Below are positions 33,135-43,639 of a DNA stretch of 64,000 bases, piece by piece. A model generated the notes under the pieces. The model saw nothing but the letters and a program-made list of their open reading frames with translations, ran no database searches and had not been told where the DNA came from. Source of the DNA: Hyposmocoma kahamanoa (Eukaryota; Arthropoda; Insecta; Lepidoptera; Cosmopterigidae). Position numbers and translations under genes: made by a program. Positions within the stretch are counted from its first letter, which is position 1. Every line of letters starts with the position of its first letter. The DNA lies in contig NW_020654810.1 in the NCBI RefSeq assembly GCF_003589595.1, positions 24,200,972 to 24,264,971 on the forward strand, written 5' to 3'.

Positions 33135-33540
33135 CATATAAAGTTCATTGAATATCACAATGTTTTACTATCATGATATTAAATTATTTTTTGTGAAATT
33201 ACTTGAATCGAACACCGAGCAGTTTTAGTAGCAGTAGACGTCCTTGTGAAAGCAGTTATATAATGTTAGCATTACTGCGTCCCGGTTTGGAAGAGTAAGT
33301 ATGCTGGTGAAATTATAGACACATGGGACTTGCCAACTTACGTCTCAGGGTGACGGGCGCAGAGGCAGTATCCCTAAGATCATTGCGATTTACAGCTCTG
33401 AGTGGCTGACCACCACGAAAAACAAGTACCTTCGATCCAACTAGATTCAAACCAGCGTCTTCAGCGTACCGTGTCTGGCGCTTTCCCAACTGAGCTACGG
33501 AACAAACAAGCCTTACGAATTTGCCTTAAATTTATATGTA
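33135..33540 (-). mobile_element. SINE family F, split by a B element
   Basis: The right part is the F head on the minus strand: GTTCCGTAGCTCAGTTGG (A box), GCTGGTTTGAATC (B box). The left part is the F tail (AATTTCACAAAAAATAATTT, ATCATGATAGTAAAAC). A family B copy lies between at 33226-33405. Confidence 0.75.
33226..33405 (+). mobile_element. LINE-tail family B, nested in F
   Basis: Starts with the family's TAGTAGCAGTAGACG, reads through CTGGTGAAATTATAGACACA and TTACGTCTCAGGGTGACGGG, and stops at CTCTGAGTGG. It lacks the terminal GTTCGTCCC part and most of the TTTCTGCCGCC part. Confidence 0.8.
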
Positions 33541-33574
33541 GATCACTAAATACTGCCGTCTACTAACGAAAACG

Positions 33575-33715
33575 CGGCTAGTGACAAATGGTCAAATATC
33601 CGTTTAAAGATAGAGCACAAAACTGTCCTTTAAAAACAGTTAAAATTAGTTGTATAGCTCAAATATCATTAAACAATTTCAATATTATAGAACAGCAGAA
33701 TAGGTTATAAAGCAT
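33575..33715 (-). repeat. Dispersed repeat N, copy 2
   Basis: Opposite-strand match to 13340-13500, including TTTTGTGCTCTATCTTT and TAATTTTAACTGTTTTTAAA. Confidence 0.6.
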
Positions 33716-33992
33716 ATTTTAATTTCGTCAAAACACAAGTGTCTCCGGGAAAATAACCGGAGTTCTAGTCGTTACGACAGGTTTTAATCCTCAAAGGAGG
33801 CAAATGGGTTCCTTTGTGAGCTCTCTATTTGCTCAAATGTGCAAAATTATTTCTGTGTACCGCTTGGAATATGTTTCTATTTATAGAGACTAAAAGATTA
33901 TTTTGCTAAGCGAAAACCGTATTAGAAGATATTTCGTAGTTTATTTTTAAGATTTATCTGTGATGGTGCTATTGGAGTTCCGGAATAGCAGT

Positions 33993-34260
33993 TTAGTGTA
34001 CCCACGGGGAAATAATAGGATATATTCTTGTCGTAACGAGGCTTTTTTGGCGTCTACTCGAATTTGGAACAATTAAATATATTTGCTCCGGAATCTTATT
34101 GTAAAAACGTATACAGTTCCCCATAAAAGAATTGTCTACTTTAGTTAAACGAAATTGTGGTACCACGAGTTTGGACTTAGTTCTAAGGTTAACGAGAGTA
34201 GACCCCTGGGGTCTAAACCTGGGGTTTAATCTGTCAAAGTGCATGTAAGTGAATGTTTAA
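33993..34260 (-). pseudogene. LINE family D, ORF2 C-terminal fragment
   Basis: Open minus-strand frame with NPRFRPQGSTLVNLRTKSKL, then VVPQFRLTKVDNSFMGNCIR and FYNKIPEQIY, the best-preserved example of this family's C-terminal block. After IPEQIY the sequence stops matching and no family 3' tail follows, so this copy is truncated on the 3' side. Confidence 0.75.
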
Positions 34261-34860
34261 TATACCTTCAAATTTTGTATACCTAAAATGTTTGGCTGGA
34301 TACAGTGAAATTATATTTATTTTCCAATAATAGCTTTTACACGTGATCTTACAAATAAAATAATTATGAATTGTTTGCTATTTAAAAGACGTCAGGCAAA
34401 AAACAAAGCATCATAAGTATATAAAAATTTCCAATTACACCGTCTACAAAAATAATTATGTAAATTACAATTTCATTGGAAGAAAATTCTCCTAAGCTGT
34501 AGAATTTATTATACACTCCATATTTACCCCAATTTAATATACCTTCCTCTCCCGTGCACAAGTTAGTTTTATTAAAATAGAAAATTAAAAAAAAAGGGAA
34601 AACGTGTGCCTTCCGCGTAGGATGCTCGGGTTTTAATAAAATTTTCTACAAAAATAAGCTTAATAAAAATTAGCTTTGACAATTACAAAAATATCTCTAC
34701 CATCTTTTAAAACATTGATACGTCTATAGACAATAGACGTTTATAGACAATGTTATTCATGCAAAAACAAAATTCGAAAACGTTATTTTTAAACAGCAAG
34801 TTTTATATTGCAAATTACACGAATGTAATAAATGCCATGCCATGCCATACCAAAACATCC
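34261..34860. other. AT-rich stretch with a compound inverted repeat
   Basis: At 34711-34757, AACATTG and CAATGTT enclose ACGTCTAT-agaca-ATAGACGT, with TATAGACAAT also directly repeated. The rest is AT-rich with no recognised feature. Confidence 0.5.
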
Positions 34861-34861
34861 G

Positions 34862-34995
34862 CGTCATCATTCACTCATTACACGTCACATTGCTGGGCAC
34901 TTGTCTTCTATAAACAGAGGATTTAGGCCAGATTTAGTCCGCCACAATGTACGTTGGGAACGTCACACGTTTTTCAAAGGTTGTGAACCGTCTCT
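34862..34995 (-). mobile_element. SINE family L fragment
   Basis: Minus-strand 3' half with GGCC-like TGGCGGACTAAATCTG words, GTTGGGAACGTCACACG and (AT/GA) rich end. Matches the 23.3 and 59.1 kb copies loosely. Confidence 0.45.
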
Positions 34996-35069
34996 GGTTT
35001 CCATACGTCAGTGATAGGTATTGCTACAAATGTACGTTACAGGTATTTGGTATCATAACTGAGTGTTAT

Positions 35070-35263
35070 AACTGCCTCCGTCGCTGATCGGTTACCATGT
35101 GCAATTCCCGGGCCGGTAGAAATATTTGCATGGCCTACATTTATTTCTCTCGTGATTTTGGGTGTAATTTGTGATTGTTTATGTACAAGTCCATTGCACC
35201 TGCGATACAGGGTTTACCTAGTGAGGGCTACGAGTGTGAGCGTTATTATTATTTTATTATTAC
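35070..35263 (+). mobile_element. SINE family C, degenerate
   Basis: ACTGCCTCCGTCGCTGATCG, then AATTCCCGGGCCGG, ACATTTATTTCTCTCGTGAT, GATACAGGGTTTACCTAGTG and an ATT tail. About 20 bases around the B box are missing, so it is unlikely to be transcribed. Confidence 0.8.
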
Positions 35264-35502
35264 AAGGATTTGAACCGTCGACCTGTCAACCGAGAATCAA
35301 CCACAGCCGTATGATATCAAAACAATAGATAGAAATCAGTGTCAGGCCTTTCGATGATGTAACTGAATACAATCAAGTTCAATTTCTATGTCCTTCATAG
35401 TCCTATGTACTTAAGTTATAGAATCATTAATGTGTTTGTTTTATTGCTAATTTATATTATCTTTTTTAAACGTAACAGTCATTATATACTAATGGTTTGC
35501 CT

Positions 35503-35615
35503 TACCTTCTCTCAACCAGAGAGCGATGGGTTTGAATCCAGGCTTGCACCTCTGACTTTTTCAGAATATAAGTGGACAATTGAATTCGAAATTTACCATG
35601 AGCTTTTCCGAAACG
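35503..35615 (+). mobile_element. SINE family L, 5' fragment
   Basis: Contains AGAGAGCGATGGGTTTGAAT (B-box side of a tRNA-like head) and GGCTTGCACCTCTGAC, followed by GAAATTTACCATGAGC. The head's first part is eroded. The same words occur at 58.5 kb. Confidence 0.6.
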
Positions 35616-35691
35616 TGCAAAGCAATTTAACGATGTGTCCACACACAATCCGTTTTTTCGGGGAAGTATGCCACATTGCCTATTTTTGACG

Positions 35692-35912
35692 CCAAGCTGT
35701 AATGTCAGCATTACTGCATTCCGGTTTTGAATCATATGGGTGGTGGTGAAATTACATGGGACTTGTCAACTTATGTTTCAGGGTGACGGGCGCAGTGGCA
35801 GTGCCCATCAGATCTTTGCGATTTGAATCGCTGAGTGGTACTTCAACTGTTATGAACAGGCGTGTAGCTTACCTTCCGGCGCTCGACTTGTTCGTCCCAA
35901 TACTTGGTAATA
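35692..35912 (+). mobile_element. LINE-tail family B
   Basis: Plus-strand copy from GCCAAGCTGTAATG, CATTACTGCATTCCGGTTTT, GACTTGTCAACTTATGTTTC and GACGGGCGCAGTGGCAGTGC to CGACTTGTTCGTCCCAATAC. Confidence 0.88.
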
Positions 35913-36534
35913 TATGAAAAGTGGTAGAAGGCTTGTGCTCAGCAGTGGAACTACATTAATATATAGTTATTATGTTACGTGGAATGCACCAAAGGAGCTT
36001 CACCGCGTTCTTTGCTGTACGTCTGGCGCAACCCGGAGAACAATCGGTGAACACCTTATGCCGATTGGCATATTCTTTCACGATAATGGCAAGCATTATA
36101 GTGTACGCCATTGATACGATAAAAATAAGACGTTATGTTATTTTGTCAAATAAAGTATATAAAAGTTTTTGTTTCTTTAGAGAACTTTAATTTAATATGA
36201 TAGTCACTACATTAGCGTGAAATTACTGGCGGTGACATGTCTACCACATTTTTAATAAAGTCAAAGGTAGCGGATGGATACTACCATAGTATTACGTATA
36301 CATCTGTTATATTTTCATTAAATTAACACAATAAAGGCACCGCGCAGACGAACAAAAGAAAGGATAAAAGAAATGTCAATGTAAAATAGAGGCCAGGTGT
36401 TCCGAAAATGGGACATTTGAAAATTAGATCACGGGAGAAATTGTCTCGAATATTTTTTCACAGTAATTATAAAATTGTCTTTTTCCCGTTCAAAAAGAGA
36501 AAATTGATACCATTACTAACGGCGACTGGCTATT

Positions 36535-37090
36535 ATTCTCAAATCATCTTTATTTCATAACTAAATTACACTTGAGATAGTCATATTGGTTAAACTCTAC
36601 TGCTCATTCCTAAGGCAGGTTCCCTGTGAAGAATGCGCATGAACCTCCAGGGATTGCTCTTTATAAATAAACATTTGTACAAATTTATCATTCAGAATAT
36701 TTGTAGGAAATGAAACTATTTTTCCGAATTTAAATCGCGTATATTTGTTTTTTCAAACAAACCGACGTTTCGGGCCCTTTACAGGTCCCATGGTCACGGT
36801 TGACTGAGCTGGTACAGTCTTCAACCACTTTTGTAGAATATTTATTTCAAACATCTTAGATCGAGACTACCTGTAAGAGCTACACGGGCTAACAAGCTTA
36901 TTAAAACCTTTAATATAAAGTTTTCGTTTCACTATAGTTTTAAACCTCGTAAACGGCAAATTTTGAACATCAACCGGAATCTTATTATAGAAGCATATAC
37001 TTTGTTCCTTGAATTTGTAACTATGTGAAGACGACTGACAAGAATAGCTAATTTCTTATTAATGTTATGTATGTCAATACTTTTCATGTA
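36535..37090 (-). pseudogene. LINE 3' part with decayed ORF2 end, split by repeat Q
   Basis: The left part is a diverged family-D-like 3' region (AGGGATTGCTCTTTATAAAT on plus). The right part on the minus strand reads INKKLAILVSRLHIV and NKVYASIIRFRLMF, recalling the C-terminal block of the D family but poorly conserved. Repeat Q interrupts it at 36703-36834. Confidence 0.55.
36703..36834 (+). mobile_element. Dispersed repeat Q, copy 2, with 9-bp flanking repeat
   Basis: 132 bp flanked by AGAATATTT at 36694-36702 and 36835-36843. Shares GGTCACGGTTGACTGAG and related words with 5990-6130. No terminal inverted repeat seen; class unknown. Confidence 0.55.
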
Positions 37091-37331
37091 AAACTAATTC
37101 TTCTTAACATAAATGTAGTATTGTTGGGTTTAACTGCATTCATTATTATAATTTAGGAGATGGGTGTTGGGTATCTGATTGCGGGAATGAGAGAGAAGGA
37201 ATGTGCAAGAGAGAAGGAGGATTTAAAATTAAAGAAGAGAAGACGAACGCGCGGGATTTTTTGTTTTATGGACGACGTACAAAGGCGTATGTGAGAGTAA
37301 ATACAAGAATAAAGTAATAATTTTTCACATA

Positions 37332-37599
37332 ACCCTTTTGTCATTGTTTAATCGCTTTAAACTTATCTATCAAAGACACCTTACGGTGTGATCGGGTTAC
37401 AAATGTAGAAGATCTTAATAAGCTAAACAAAAATATGGAACTTATAAGCATCAATACGTATAAGAAGGTGTGGCATTTCGACGACGTCATGGGGAAACAA
37501 TAAGTCCAAATAATTACTCCAGATATTCCGGACAAATATGCTGGAAAAAGCTCTGTTATAGAAGCTCTGCAACATCTAAAGTCAGGATTGCCGTAATAT
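37332..37599 (+). pseudogene. Unidentified coding-like remnant
   Basis: A single plus frame reads FCHCLIALNLSIKDTLRCDR, VTNVEDLNKLNKNMELISIN, TYKKVWHFDDVMGKQ, a stop at about 37501, then VQIITPDIPDKYAGKSSVIE and ALQHLKSGLP. Composition and frame continuity over about 88 codons suggest a real protein with one stop. I do not recognise the family; AGKSS recalls a P-loop but lacks the preceding glycines. A mobile-element ORF is the likeliest source. Confidence 0.4.
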
Positions 37600-37666
37600 T
37601 ATACGTATTACAATATATATTAAGTACTGTATATTAGATAACATCTCATAAATTATGTACAATGCT

Positions 37667-37863
37667 CAGATCCCAAAGTAAGTAACTAAAGCAGTTGTGT
37701 TATGGAAATCAGAAACAAGGATGGTACTACTAACACTCAAGCCCGAGACAATACAGAAACGTTAGTTTTATTCATTCGTTTGGCCAGGGATCAAACCCGG
37801 GGCCTTAGAGATGGCGACAACCATGAAAACCGGTGTGCAAGCCACTCGGCCACGGTTGTTAAT
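37667..37863 (-). mobile_element. tRNA-derived SINE family M
   Basis: Minus strand: CAACCGTGGCCGAGTGGCTT (A box, Ser/Leu-tRNA-like), then CCGGGTTTGATCCCTGGCC (B box), then a body ending with CACAACTGCTTTAGTTACTT and ACTTTGGGATCTGAGC. A second copy is at 61297-61490. Confidence 0.75.
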
Positions 37864-37864
37864 G

Positions 37865-39180
37865 CTATTGTCTAACCTCTGAAAGGAGAGGATCCTCAAG
37901 AAAAAGTAACATATTTTGGTTAAGTACAATAAAACTCGTAATGAAATTTTCTTATCTGTGATTGTTTCTATACTGGCTAAAGTAGTAAAAAAATATTATA
38001 TTTCCTCTTGGTGACTAACTAAGCAGCCCAAAATGGTCTTTATTTTCAAGGCGTTTTAGATAAAAATCCCGTGACCCGTATTTTCCGTAATTGATAAAAT
38101 ATAAGCTTCTGTTCATATTAATGATACAAAATTTCTGCGTAATTGGAAAAGGAAGTAGATTTGATGAAATACAACGTCTCAAAGGAAATATTTGTGTATT
38201 CTAGGTTTGTTTATTGTCGAAAAGAACTCTTACTTTATTAGCATGCTTTTGTGTAACAAAATGATTGTCTACATAGTGATTTTACGCCATTTTGGTAATA
38301 TTAATAATAATAAATTTAAAAAATGGACGGACAGATAACATAGGAAGCAGCTGTGAACCAAAAGTCCAAATGCGTGAACCAACCATGAAGCTTTGAGCCT
38401 GTTGCGATGGAAAACCTGGTCTGGATCTGGATCTGGATGTCCGATGGTAAAATGGAGACGGGGAAAATGAGCTGATGAAGTTCTTGAGTTCACTGACCCA
38501 AATGTGTCCAGTACAAAACCAACGAAGTTTAGATACGAGCTTATCGTCGCTAATAATTCTCCTGTCTTTGTGTACAACCCTCTCGTTGATGTTTCGTAGA
38601 GCTATTGCACTAGTGAATGTACTACTCTATGCAAAATCGGACGTGTGATTTGTAAACTAAAAGCGGTCCAGGCGAGAATATCGCCTCACGGTATTAATGA
38701 TGGCCCGCTGTTGGCTGCAGTTTGTGCTTTAGACTCAATATTAGCACCAAAGCTAACGTTTACGCTCAATATGATGTGAAGAAGATCCAGATTGTCGATA
38801 ACAGGGAAAGATACACTTCAAAAAGGAAAGGATGAAATTGACTCCTTTTTGCGGAAAACGGTTAGGCCTGTGTTTTGGTGACGTTGAAATATATAAACAA
38901 ATTATTCCAGGACGTAGTTAACTTGTAGCTCTAAATTAGTTTCGTTTTAAGCCACCCATCTGTGGTTGCTCGGGGATCAGGTGGTGTACAATGATTAACG
39001 GGCGTTTCAAGTTTATACAGTGGTTCGTTTTAAGTAACACAATACATGCGGAAACTTATTTATTTCAAACTTACAGCTACCATTACAAGTTGTATCTAAT
39101 GCCATAGTGTAGACAACAGTTTTACTTAATGAATTTTAATTTAGATAATAGCAAACGTAACTACTTAATTATTAATAATT
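37865..39180. other. Unassigned sequence
   Basis: A short TGGATC tandem lies at about 38402-38425. The 102-codon minus-strand frame at 38269-38577 has no domain I recognise and no clear splice sites. No catalogued repeat. Confidence 0.35.
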
Positions 39181-39185
39181 AATAC

Positions 39186-39530
39186 GAACCGACGTCTTCT
39201 AGCAAACCATGCCAGACGCTATGCCAACTAAGCCACGGAACGAACCAGCGGATCTCATACATTTTTCTATGTGCTTGTTGTCGGATCTTTGTATTTAGTT
39301 TTCAAATACTTTGTGCCGTAGCGCCATCTATGTGAAATCTATGAAAGTATTTCGTTATCCAGATAGGTAACTTTACAGCTACCAGCCCTAGTTAGAGATG
39401 TCGCTATTAATTAAGCTACGGAACGAGCCGGCCGAATTGAAGGATTTTTTGTATTAATAATTATAACAAACTAGTGAAGTAATTTCGTAAAAAATAATTG
39501 AATATAAATTCAATACAAATTCACTTAATT
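39186..39530. mobile_element. SINE family F pieces in inverted arrangement
   Basis: 39186-39420 is an F head and link on the minus strand (GTTCCGTGGCTTAGTTGGCA and complement of AGATGTCGCT). 39420-39530 is an F tail on the plus strand (GCTACGGAACGAGCC, TATTAATAATTATAACAAAC, TAGTGAAGTAATTTCGTAAA). The two halves face away from each other. Confidence 0.6.
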
Positions 39531-39539
39531 ATTATTATG

Positions 39540-39945
39540 GTAACACAAAACCCACAAATCCGCTTTTACAAAATTGCTCAATGAGCAACAGAATATCTCC
39601 ACGAAAGTAGTGATAGATAATATTTACGCTTATAGGTTACGCAACGTTCGGGTAAAGGGAGCTTCTTTTAACAAGTTCGTGCGCGCTTACGGTAACGCGA
39701 ACAAAGGAGGCTGTCGCCGCGGCCTCAAATATTGGTCCAGTATACACAGCCCTATCAACTGCAACACCGCTGACTTGGATACCCAGCCTCTCAATAGCAC
39801 AAACATATACCTACCCAAAGTTAAGTCCCTTCTAATTTCCAATTTGTTATAACCCACCATGCCGAGCACAAACAAATTAGGATACATTAATGGGTAGAAA
39901 GGGTATACACCATACAGTTCAAGATACAGAAAACATGTTAACTTG

Positions 39946-39948
<3 letters not shown>
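39540..39948. other. Unassigned, moderately GC-rich patch
   Basis: 39650-39770 is GC-richer (GTGCGCGCTTACGGTAACGC, GCTGTCGCCGCGGCC). It is open on both strands for 66-92 codons, but neither translation resembles a known family. Confidence 0.3.

Positions 39949-39981
<33 letters not shown>
39949..39981. repeat. (TA)n microsatellite at a gap edge
   Basis: About 16 TA units running straight into the following N run, the likely cause of the assembly break. Confidence 0.95.
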
Positions 39982-40081
39982 NNNNNNNNNNNNNNNNNNN
40001 NNNNNNNNNNNNNNNNNNNNNNNNNNNNNNNNNNNNNNNNNNNNNNNNNNNNNNNNNNNNNNNNNNNNNNNNNNNNNNNNN
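39982..40081. other. Assembly gap (100 N)
   Basis: A run of 100 N, the usual placeholder for a gap of unknown size. Confidence 0.98.
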
Positions 40082-40163
40082 CCCTTTCCTCGTCATCCTA
40101 ACTTTTTATCACCCTTTTGGGGTAAGTTCACTTACGTTTATGTCTAGGTGAAAGTTAAAGTTT

Positions 40164-40381
40164 GACTGCCTCCGTGGCCGAACGGTTACCATGCCGGACT
40201 GCCACGCAGAGGTCCCAGGTTCGATTCCCGGGCCGGGAGATATATTTATATGGCCTACATTTATTTCTCTCGTGAGTTTGGGTGTAATTTGTGGTTGTCT
40301 ATGTGTGTGTCCATAGCACCCGCGACACAGGGTTTCCCTAGTGCGGGGCTATGTTGAGTGTGTGCGTTATTATTATATTAA
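40164..40381 (+). mobile_element. tRNA-derived SINE family C, intact copy
   Basis: The best plus-strand copy: GACTGCCTCCGTGGCCGAAC, GGTTCGATTCCCGGGCCGGG, CTCGTGAGTTTGGGTGTAAT, GCGACACAGGGTTTCCC, tail ATTATTATATT. A and B boxes are both good. It sits against the 3' end of an oppositely oriented family D LINE. Confidence 0.92.
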
Positions 40382-40387
40382 GTAACT

Positions 40388-41400
40388 TAAAGTCAAATAC
40401 TTATTTATTCCAAAGGTAAAATTTTTACACTTGAAAACGTTATTTTTAAGCCACTGCTCGTTCACTACGCTGACCTCCCTGAGAAGAACGAGCAAAAACT
40501 CTAGGGATTGCTCTTTTCAAATAAACTTAAATGCTACGGAATACACTTAGAATCATAATTGTGTGGAATCTTGTAATCTTGTTGTCTTTCCATACTTCTT
40601 TATCTAAAACATACTCATCAATTTTGTAATATGGCTTTTCAATTAAAAACTTTTAATGCAAGTTTTAAACTTAGGAAATTATAATCTTAATATATGCTCC
40701 GGAAACTTTTTGTAAAAACATATACAGTTCCCCATAAAAGAATATTTATTTTTTTAAATTATTAAATTCGTCTTCTTGGCATTGAGCAATAATTTGTTAG
40801 CATTCAACCAATAAATTATATTTGAGAGGGTGTCGTTAATATTGTCATAGTTAACGTCATATCTGTCTGTTTTAAAAATCAAGGATTTGTCAGCAATCAA
40901 TACTATTTCGCAAGGTTCTTACCAAAAAATATTAGGTCATTAATATAAATGAGAAATTTGAAAGTTCCAAGTATTGAACCCTGCGGAACACCCATTTTTA
41001 CTGGAGGACCCAAAGAAGTCACTCCATTTATGTCTACTTTCTCAATTCTACCGTTAAGTTCCAACGCCTAGCCATTTACTCCGTAATATTCTAGATTCCT
41101 AACAAGAGTAATACGGTCCACACAATCAAATGCTTTTGAGAGGTTACAAAAAACCCCAATGACGTTCTGGGACCTTTCCTAAGCATCAAATATATTTAGT
41201 ATTTTAGTAGCGCTACCCCCGCATCGCTACTCGATCTATTACTAGTAAGCCCAATTGTTCACTGTAAAAAATGTGATTTTAAGACAGTAATTGACTCAAC
41301 ATAACCTTTTCGAATATTTTACTTAAAGCTGGTAGAATTGAAATAGGCCTACAGTTACAAAGATCAACTTTCCTACAGCTTTTGAATGAAAGTCTAATCG
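40388..41400 (-). pseudogene. LINE family D with reverse-transcriptase remains, internally deleted
   Basis: From the right on the minus strand: DLCNCRPISILPALSKIFEK (RT N-terminal block), SEQLG, GVFCNLSKAFDCVDH (motif A region, with N where D is normal), VPQGSILGTFKFLIYINDL (motif B), a damaged motif C, LNANKLLLNAKKTNLI. The sequence then jumps at about 40750 to the C-terminal block (complement of TTCCCCATAAAAGAAT) and the D 3' untranslated region with a TTTGAC end. About 700 bases of ORF2 are missing between. It shows that the D tails in this window belong to this RT family. Confidence 0.8.
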
Positions 41401-41643
41401 GTAGGTAGTGTTTTATATTATTGAACCTGTTTTTACACCATTATTTTTGTTACAGCATATCTTTCTTTTTCTTTTCCTGCACTTTTTCCCTATTTTATTA
41501 TTTATTCCTTAAAATACACTACACTAAAATAACTTCATGTGGACTGAGCATTTCTATCATTATTACGCAATGCTCGCGTGATAACCTATTGTAAGGCCAT
41601 AGGATTTAAACCATAGCATGCAACGTCGTCTTTATGGTTAACG

Positions 41644-41736
41644 AGCTTGGACATGCAGGTTTCCTCACGATGTTTTCCGTCGGGTCGCTTACCACCAGGC
41701 GCTCTCGTCACATCTCTTGGTATCATAAAAAATATT
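41644..41736 (+). mobile_element. Chimera of SINE L word and family B tail
   Basis: ACATGCAGGTTTCCTCACGA and TGTTTTCC (a central SINE L word) pass directly into GTCGCTTACCACCAGGCGC, CATCTCTTGGTATCATAAAA, the 3' end of family B. Either two insertions abut, or the L word was joined to a B tail by template switching. Confidence 0.6.
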
Positions 41737-41739
41737 TTA

Positions 41740-42585
41740 AATTTGCATTTACTCCATTTAAATATTACTTTCTTAAAGAACCCGAATTAATTATTTGTCG
41801 GTGTAATAACAGGAAACAAGATAAAATACAAAATGTTACTGATAACTTTCTACCCGTAGTCTAAAGCAATTAAGTGAAAGGATGCATGTTTTGTTGGCTA
41901 ACGCCCAAATTCATCAATAACAGGTAGCCTCGGGCCATCGGTGCCTCTACTATGAGTTGCTAGAGATCGCGTCAAATATTTGATTTTCATATTTGACTTC
42001 TTTTTCATATTTATTAATATTCTATTCTATAAATCTCGATGGTCAGTTGATTCTCTGGTGATAATTCAAACTAGTCCACTGTGCATTTTATAGCCTGTGC
42101 ATAATAATTTATGTCAATCTTCTAAACAGTTCGTAATCATATGTTAATGAAAATGAGAGTACCTACAATGTAATCACAGCCTACACATTTTAATTGGCAA
42201 AACGTATACTATCCGTACTTGTACGGCGTTGTTGTGATTTAACATCCTGTTTACACAACCATCACCCAACTGGTTATAATCGGATCTGACCGGATTAAAC
42301 CGGTCACATCAAATATTTTTGTGTCCTCAGTGGGAATAGAAAATTTGTTTCCGAAACTACTTTTTGGATGAACGAATGAAATATTGGTTTATCTTTGTAG
42401 ATGTCGCTTTTGCTTTATGTCAATTTTGAGTAATACTCGAAGATAGGGTTAGGTTTGTGATAGTATTCAACCTTGTGAATGGTAATGTAGTGTATAACGC
42501 ACCTCGCTCTTGAGTCTCTTATTACACTCGGCACTTATCGCACGGTCCTTGCAATCTGTCTTCTTGTTTCTAAATTTTTTTTTGT
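41740..42585. other. Unassigned sequence
   Basis: No gene or catalogued repeat. A small inverted repeat GACCGG-attaaa-CCGGTC lies near 42288. Confidence 0.35.
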
Positions 42586-42586
42586 A

Positions 42587-42892
42587 ATATCAAGTGACGG
42601 CACGAACAAGTCGTGTGCCTGATGGTAAACTACTTGCCTATCTATAACAGTTGCAGTGCCACTCAGAGCTTTAAATTGCAATGATTTTAGGGGCATTACC
42701 ACTGCGCCCGTCACTTGCGACATAAGGTGAAAAGTCCATGTGCCTGTAAGTTCACCAGCACCCTTGCCCTTCCAAACCGGAACGAGGTAGTGCTCACATT
42801 ACTGCTTGGCGGCAGAAATAGGCAAGGTAGTATAGGTAGTACTACCCTAGACGAACAAGGAGTCTCTCACAAGAAGTTCTACTGTTACTAAA
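42587..42892 (-). mobile_element. LINE-tail family B, near full-length
   Basis: About 305 bp on the minus strand, from the tail end ATATCAAGTGACGGCACGAA through GTGCCACTCAGAGC, CACTGCGCCCGTCAC, CAGCACCCTTGCCCTTCC and ATTACTGCTTGGCGGCAGAA to AAGAAGTTCTACTG. A 25-base scrap of the same family lies at 42938-42962. Confidence 0.9.
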
Positions 42893-43241
42893 TAAATGAA
42901 TAATGAATTGTTTGCTTTTTGGAAGACCTCAGGTCACCCTAAGACATAAGTTGACAAGTACCAAAAAAACTAAAGATACATAGTTAAAGCAAATGTTGAC
43001 TATCATCAAGAATCTTCTTATTAAGCGTATGCATTAAATGAATTTGTAATTCTCTTCTGAGAATGTTCTGACGACAACTGTCAAGAACAGCCAGCTAATT
43101 TTTATTGTGCCTATTAATGTTTTCTATTTAGAATTCAAGTTAGAACAAAATAATTTGACTGTTTATTTTAATCTGCCACCTTCAGACTGAGGATCTTAGT
43201 TTTTCTTTCAAGTTATTTAACTTCAACATTTCTAAAACCTT

Positions 43242-43466
43242 TTGGTTGATATTATGAAATTTAACAAACTTCGGTTAGACAGACATCTCGAAGCTGTCAA
43301 TCCAGTTATCTCACGCAGTTGCGAAGAGGGTTACTCTCGAGTAAATTCGTCAGCATTTGATGGCTTAAGACAGAAAGTTTCTGATCTAGCACTTCGAGAG
43401 ATCGAAGTGCTAGATCAGCACTTATTGTACTTTATTGTGCGTATAAAATCATTGTTTTCCAATTGA
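43242..43466 (+). other. Short open frame containing a perfect hairpin
   Basis: A 74-codon frame (KFNKLRLDRHLEAVNPVISR) with no recognised domain, whose middle is the 38-base palindrome at 43381-43418. The palindrome makes part of the frame (ALREIEVLDQ) an inverted copy of itself. I do not call it a gene. Confidence 0.3.
43381..43418. repeat. Perfect 17-bp inverted repeat, 4-base loop
   Basis: CTGATCTAGCACTTCGA, loop GAGA, then the exact complement. One of the most perfect small palindromes in the window. Confidence 0.98.
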
Positions 43467-43522
43467 GAGGTTGACGGTTCAGGAGATCTACTTCCGTTCT
43501 CCGTTCGACCGAAACAATTACT

Positions 43523-43610
43523 GTCAAATAAGTATAAGTAAAATACGCATGATGCAAATTAAGCTTCATACTTGACATTTTTTGCTATGGTGAAGTAATA
43601 CTTATTTGAC
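43523..43610. mobile_element. Small foldback element
   Basis: GTCAAATAAGTAT at 43523-43535 and its exact complement at 43598-43610 enclose 62 AT-rich bases. It may be an 88-bp MITE; no clear flanking duplication. Confidence 0.45.
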
Positions 43611-43639
43611 TATAACCTACTCCCGGTAGGCCCCCAGTA

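Noticed and set aside
33440..33512. tRNA gene on the minus strand
   Set aside because: Good A and B boxes, but the acceptor arms do not pair and the family F tail follows; it is a SINE head. The same holds at 24482, 54050, 56090 and 61950.
37159..37330. Possible LTR beginning TGTTGGGTATCTG
   Set aside because: No second LTR, primer-binding site or polypurine tract could be identified.
39890..40147. Frame across the 100-N gap
   Set aside because: Made of a (TA)n repeat and N.
40164..40240. tRNA gene on the plus strand
   Set aside because: Identical head occurs in five SINE C copies with the same body and (ATT)n tail, and no acceptor stem closes.
43381..43418. Bacterial-type terminator
   Set aside because: The stem is perfect but there is no T run and the context is eukaryotic.
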